64,000 bases of DNA. Origin: Lunularia cruciata. Lineage: Eukaryota > Streptophyta > Marchantiopsida > Lunulariales > Lunulariaceae. Below the pieces are notes generated by a model. That model saw nothing but the letters and a program-made list of their open reading frames with translations. It was not told where the DNA came from and did no database searches. The position numbers were made by a program, and so were the translations under genes. Location of the stretch: contig OX419759.1 of NCBI GenBank assembly GCA_948567375.1, positions 41,258,593 through 41,322,592 on the forward strand. Reading direction: 5' to 3'. Below, piece after piece: positions 62,332 through 64,000 of the stretch (its first letter is position 1; every line of letters begins with the position of its first letter).

Positions 62332-63390
62332 CTACACTTGCCTTGAACACAGGAGAGAACTAGGATTCCAAATGTCGGGAACAAGGAACTTGGAATTCTG
62401 TGATCCATACACATTAAAACTAGCGTTTGTGCTTTTGTCGACTAGCAACTCACCAGGATATCCAGGAAATGATCCATTGCCATAACTTCCTAGACATACC
62501 CCTGCTGCTTCAGCTCCATCACCCTGAAAATAAGCATTCCCGAATGGATTTGTTGCTATCCCGGCCAACAGATTTCCAACGGTGATAATCATCCCGTCCA
62601 CTCCAATGTCCCCGTTAGGTGGAATCAACCCCTCAGTGAGAAAACCCCCAGCAGAATAGGGCCAGCTGCAAAGCTCAGGGCATTGCTTGGCAGGATTTCC
62701 GACCCACCCGTATGGTATCATCTGGGACTTGGTGACGTCCGAGGGAAACGTGTAGAAATGAGTTCCGCAGACGTTCATGCAGAATCTTTCGACCGATACA
62801 TCGTCTGAAGTGAGAACAAGATAAATTGATCGTGCATCAGCTCTAAATTTCTTAAAAGATTTCAGAACGAGCTTCTGGATATCAACCTGTTTGATGTCCT
62901 TGCCACGAGAGTACAGATCGACTTTCTCTCCTGCAAGAACAACGTTACTCGCCACTGGTTGACCGTACAGATCAACGTACAGATGAGTGATCGGCCACCA
63001 CTTCGCTACAGTAGGATGTTCCGTGGAGTTTGCAGATTCCGACTTCGACTGGCTGAATGAGTCGAAGAAGAGACGGAAGATGGACATCTGCTTTGATGTA
63101 AATTTACCATAGTAGATAAGAAACAATTTGATACTGTCATCCCTGCCTGTCATGACGGGGCCAAAATGATAGTCGAGGATAATAGTGGGCTCAGGCACTA
63201 GTTTGTGAACACCAGCATTTGGCAGATGCTTAGTCTTGGAGCCTGCAGTTGGAGGCATGAAGGTAGTAGTATGAGTTCCAGTCAAAGTGTCTGCGTACGA
63301 GATGGGTACTCCAGATTCGAACATCGAGGCAAACGAGGTTGTTAGCATCAGTGTCCAGAAGAATTTGTTCATAGCGTCTGACGTTGCCAT
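62332..63390 (-). CDS. EXL: EXORDIUM-like / PHI-1 secreted protein 4
   Basis: Intronless, 352 residues from the Met at 63390; the Met six codons further (63372, MNKFFWTLMLTTSFASMF) gives the cleaner signal peptide. Landmarks: LDYHFGPVMTG, IKLFLIYYGKF, KWWPITHLYVDLYGQPVA, RFCMNVCGTHFYTFPSD, YGWVGNPAKQCPELCSWPYS, PPNGDIGVDGMIITVGNLLA, C-terminal LLCSRQV. It is the most diverged of the four: an insertion of several residues near SKSESANSTEHPTV, Gly-Gln instead of Asn-Thr in the VDLY motif, and CSRQ for CAGQ at the end. The frame is fully open. It is a secreted protein of the EXORDIUM family by homology; activity is unknown. Confidence 0.91.
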   Translation of the reverse strand: MATSDAMNKFFWTLMLTTSFASMFESGVPISYADTLTGTHTTTFMPPTAGSKTKHLPNAGVHKLVPEPTIILDYHFGPVMTGRDDSIKLFLIYYGKFTSKQMSIFRLFFDSFSQSKSESANSTEHPTVAKWWPITHLYVDLYGQPVASNVVLAGEKVDLYSRGKDIKQVDIQKLVLKSFKKFRADARSIYLVLTSDDVSVERFCMNVCGTHFYTFPSDVTKSQMIPYGWVGNPAKQCPELCSWPYSAGGFLTEGLIPPNGDIGVDGMIITVGNLLAGIATNPFGNAYFQGDGAEAAGVCLGSYGNGSFPGYPGELLVDKSTNASFNVYGSQNSKFLVPDIWNPSSLLCSRQV

Positions 63391-64000
63391 CTCCGAGTAT
63401 GTGTGACACTCTCACTCAAATTCCAATACTGGATTCAAATCTAGTCTAGCTGACAGGCTGCGGTGGAGCGAAAGATCAAGATCCTAATTGGAAGCTAATT
63501 CAGAAACCTCATCCCACAGAAATTAGAGAAAATAGAATAAGGAGTTCTGGATACAGAGGACACCGATGAACGTACTCAATTGACGATTGAAGGAAGTAGG
63601 ACAGAATATATATGCACTTCGAATTCCTTGCCGGAGATCCAGCTTGCAATCGAATAGGAGGAAAGAATTCACGCTGGTCGTAGGAGAAATACAGCTTGCA
63701 TTCAGGAAAGACTGTTCGAGCATCCCATGTGACTCTTGATGTGGACATCTTCCGGTCAAGTTTGTTCTATTATGTTCCTAGAGCATGCACCATAGCTGGC
63801 ATGAGTTTGTCACTGTCTGGCTTGAATCAAGAGGAGAATTTCCTCCATCTTTCGACCGTCGGACTCATACCGTAATAATGAGTAAGTTAGAGTTCTGCCC
63901 AATCAGATTGGAACTGTAGAACGCACGACGACCATAGCCTTAAGTCAGTGTGGTGCAAGTCGAGGCATTTTTGTTCAAAACGGTAGTCATGTGCCATGTC
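63391..64000. promoter_or_regulatory. Upstream region of EXORDIUM-like gene 4
   Basis: A TATA-like AATATATATG at 63604-63613 is correctly placed for a minus-strand promoter. Minus-strand frames at 63509-63759 show no motif. No further gene is visible before the window end. Confidence 0.4.

Overview
The window looks like nuclear DNA of a seedless land plant, most likely a moss or another bryophyte, though a lycophyte is not excluded. The evidence is a plant-type SnRK1 alpha kinase gene with nine GT-AG introns, four EXORDIUM/PHI-1 type secreted-protein genes, a chromovirus LTR retrotransposon primed by initiator tRNA-Met, and a nuclear copy of mitochondrial DNA that joins cox3 to rps2. An rps2 gene of this kind is typical of early land plant mitochondria. 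I could not assign a species.

Layout. 1-2180: degenerate copy of a non-LTR retroelement whose remains read RT, then a zinc knuckle, then a restriction-like endonuclease. 2181-11140: mostly non-coding, with a degenerate repeat cluster (8590-9290) and striking hairpins. 11140-12840: AT-rich tract holding the cox3-rps2 mitochondrial insert, followed by a purine-rich tract (12841-13200). 13200-19304: SnRK1 alpha gene, ten coding exons, 520 codons, open throughout. 19305-33690: non-coding and repeat DNA, including a complex tandem array (22430-23630), a 3' fragment of the retroelement split by a solo-LTR-like insert (25497-26450) and further tail fragments. 33729-63390: four intronless EXORDIUM-like genes, two on + (33.7 and 38.3 kb) and two on - (45.4-46.5 and 62.3-63.4 kb). 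Retroelement copies lie between them: 40.9-43.5 kb, 50.3-56.8 kb and 60.0-61.0 kb. The middle copy is split by a 5.6 kb chromovirus (51008-56612) with a 5-bp target duplication.

The main functional content is one energy-sensing kinase and a locally duplicated family of apoplastic EXORDIUM-like proteins, which in angiosperms are linked to carbon and brassinosteroid dependent growth. There is no operon-like arrangement. All mobile elements recognised are broken.

The most interesting points are: (1) a plant non-LTR family of apparent R2/NeSL-like (RLE) architecture, whose ten 3' tails share a small hairpin and end in a pyrimidine run rather than poly(A); (2) phased heat-shock-element modules placed just upstream of the TATA box in both LTRs of the chromovirus; (3) an in-frame cox3-rps2 mitochondrial chimera with codons that resemble RNA-editing sites. 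All readings were made by eye; no database search was run.
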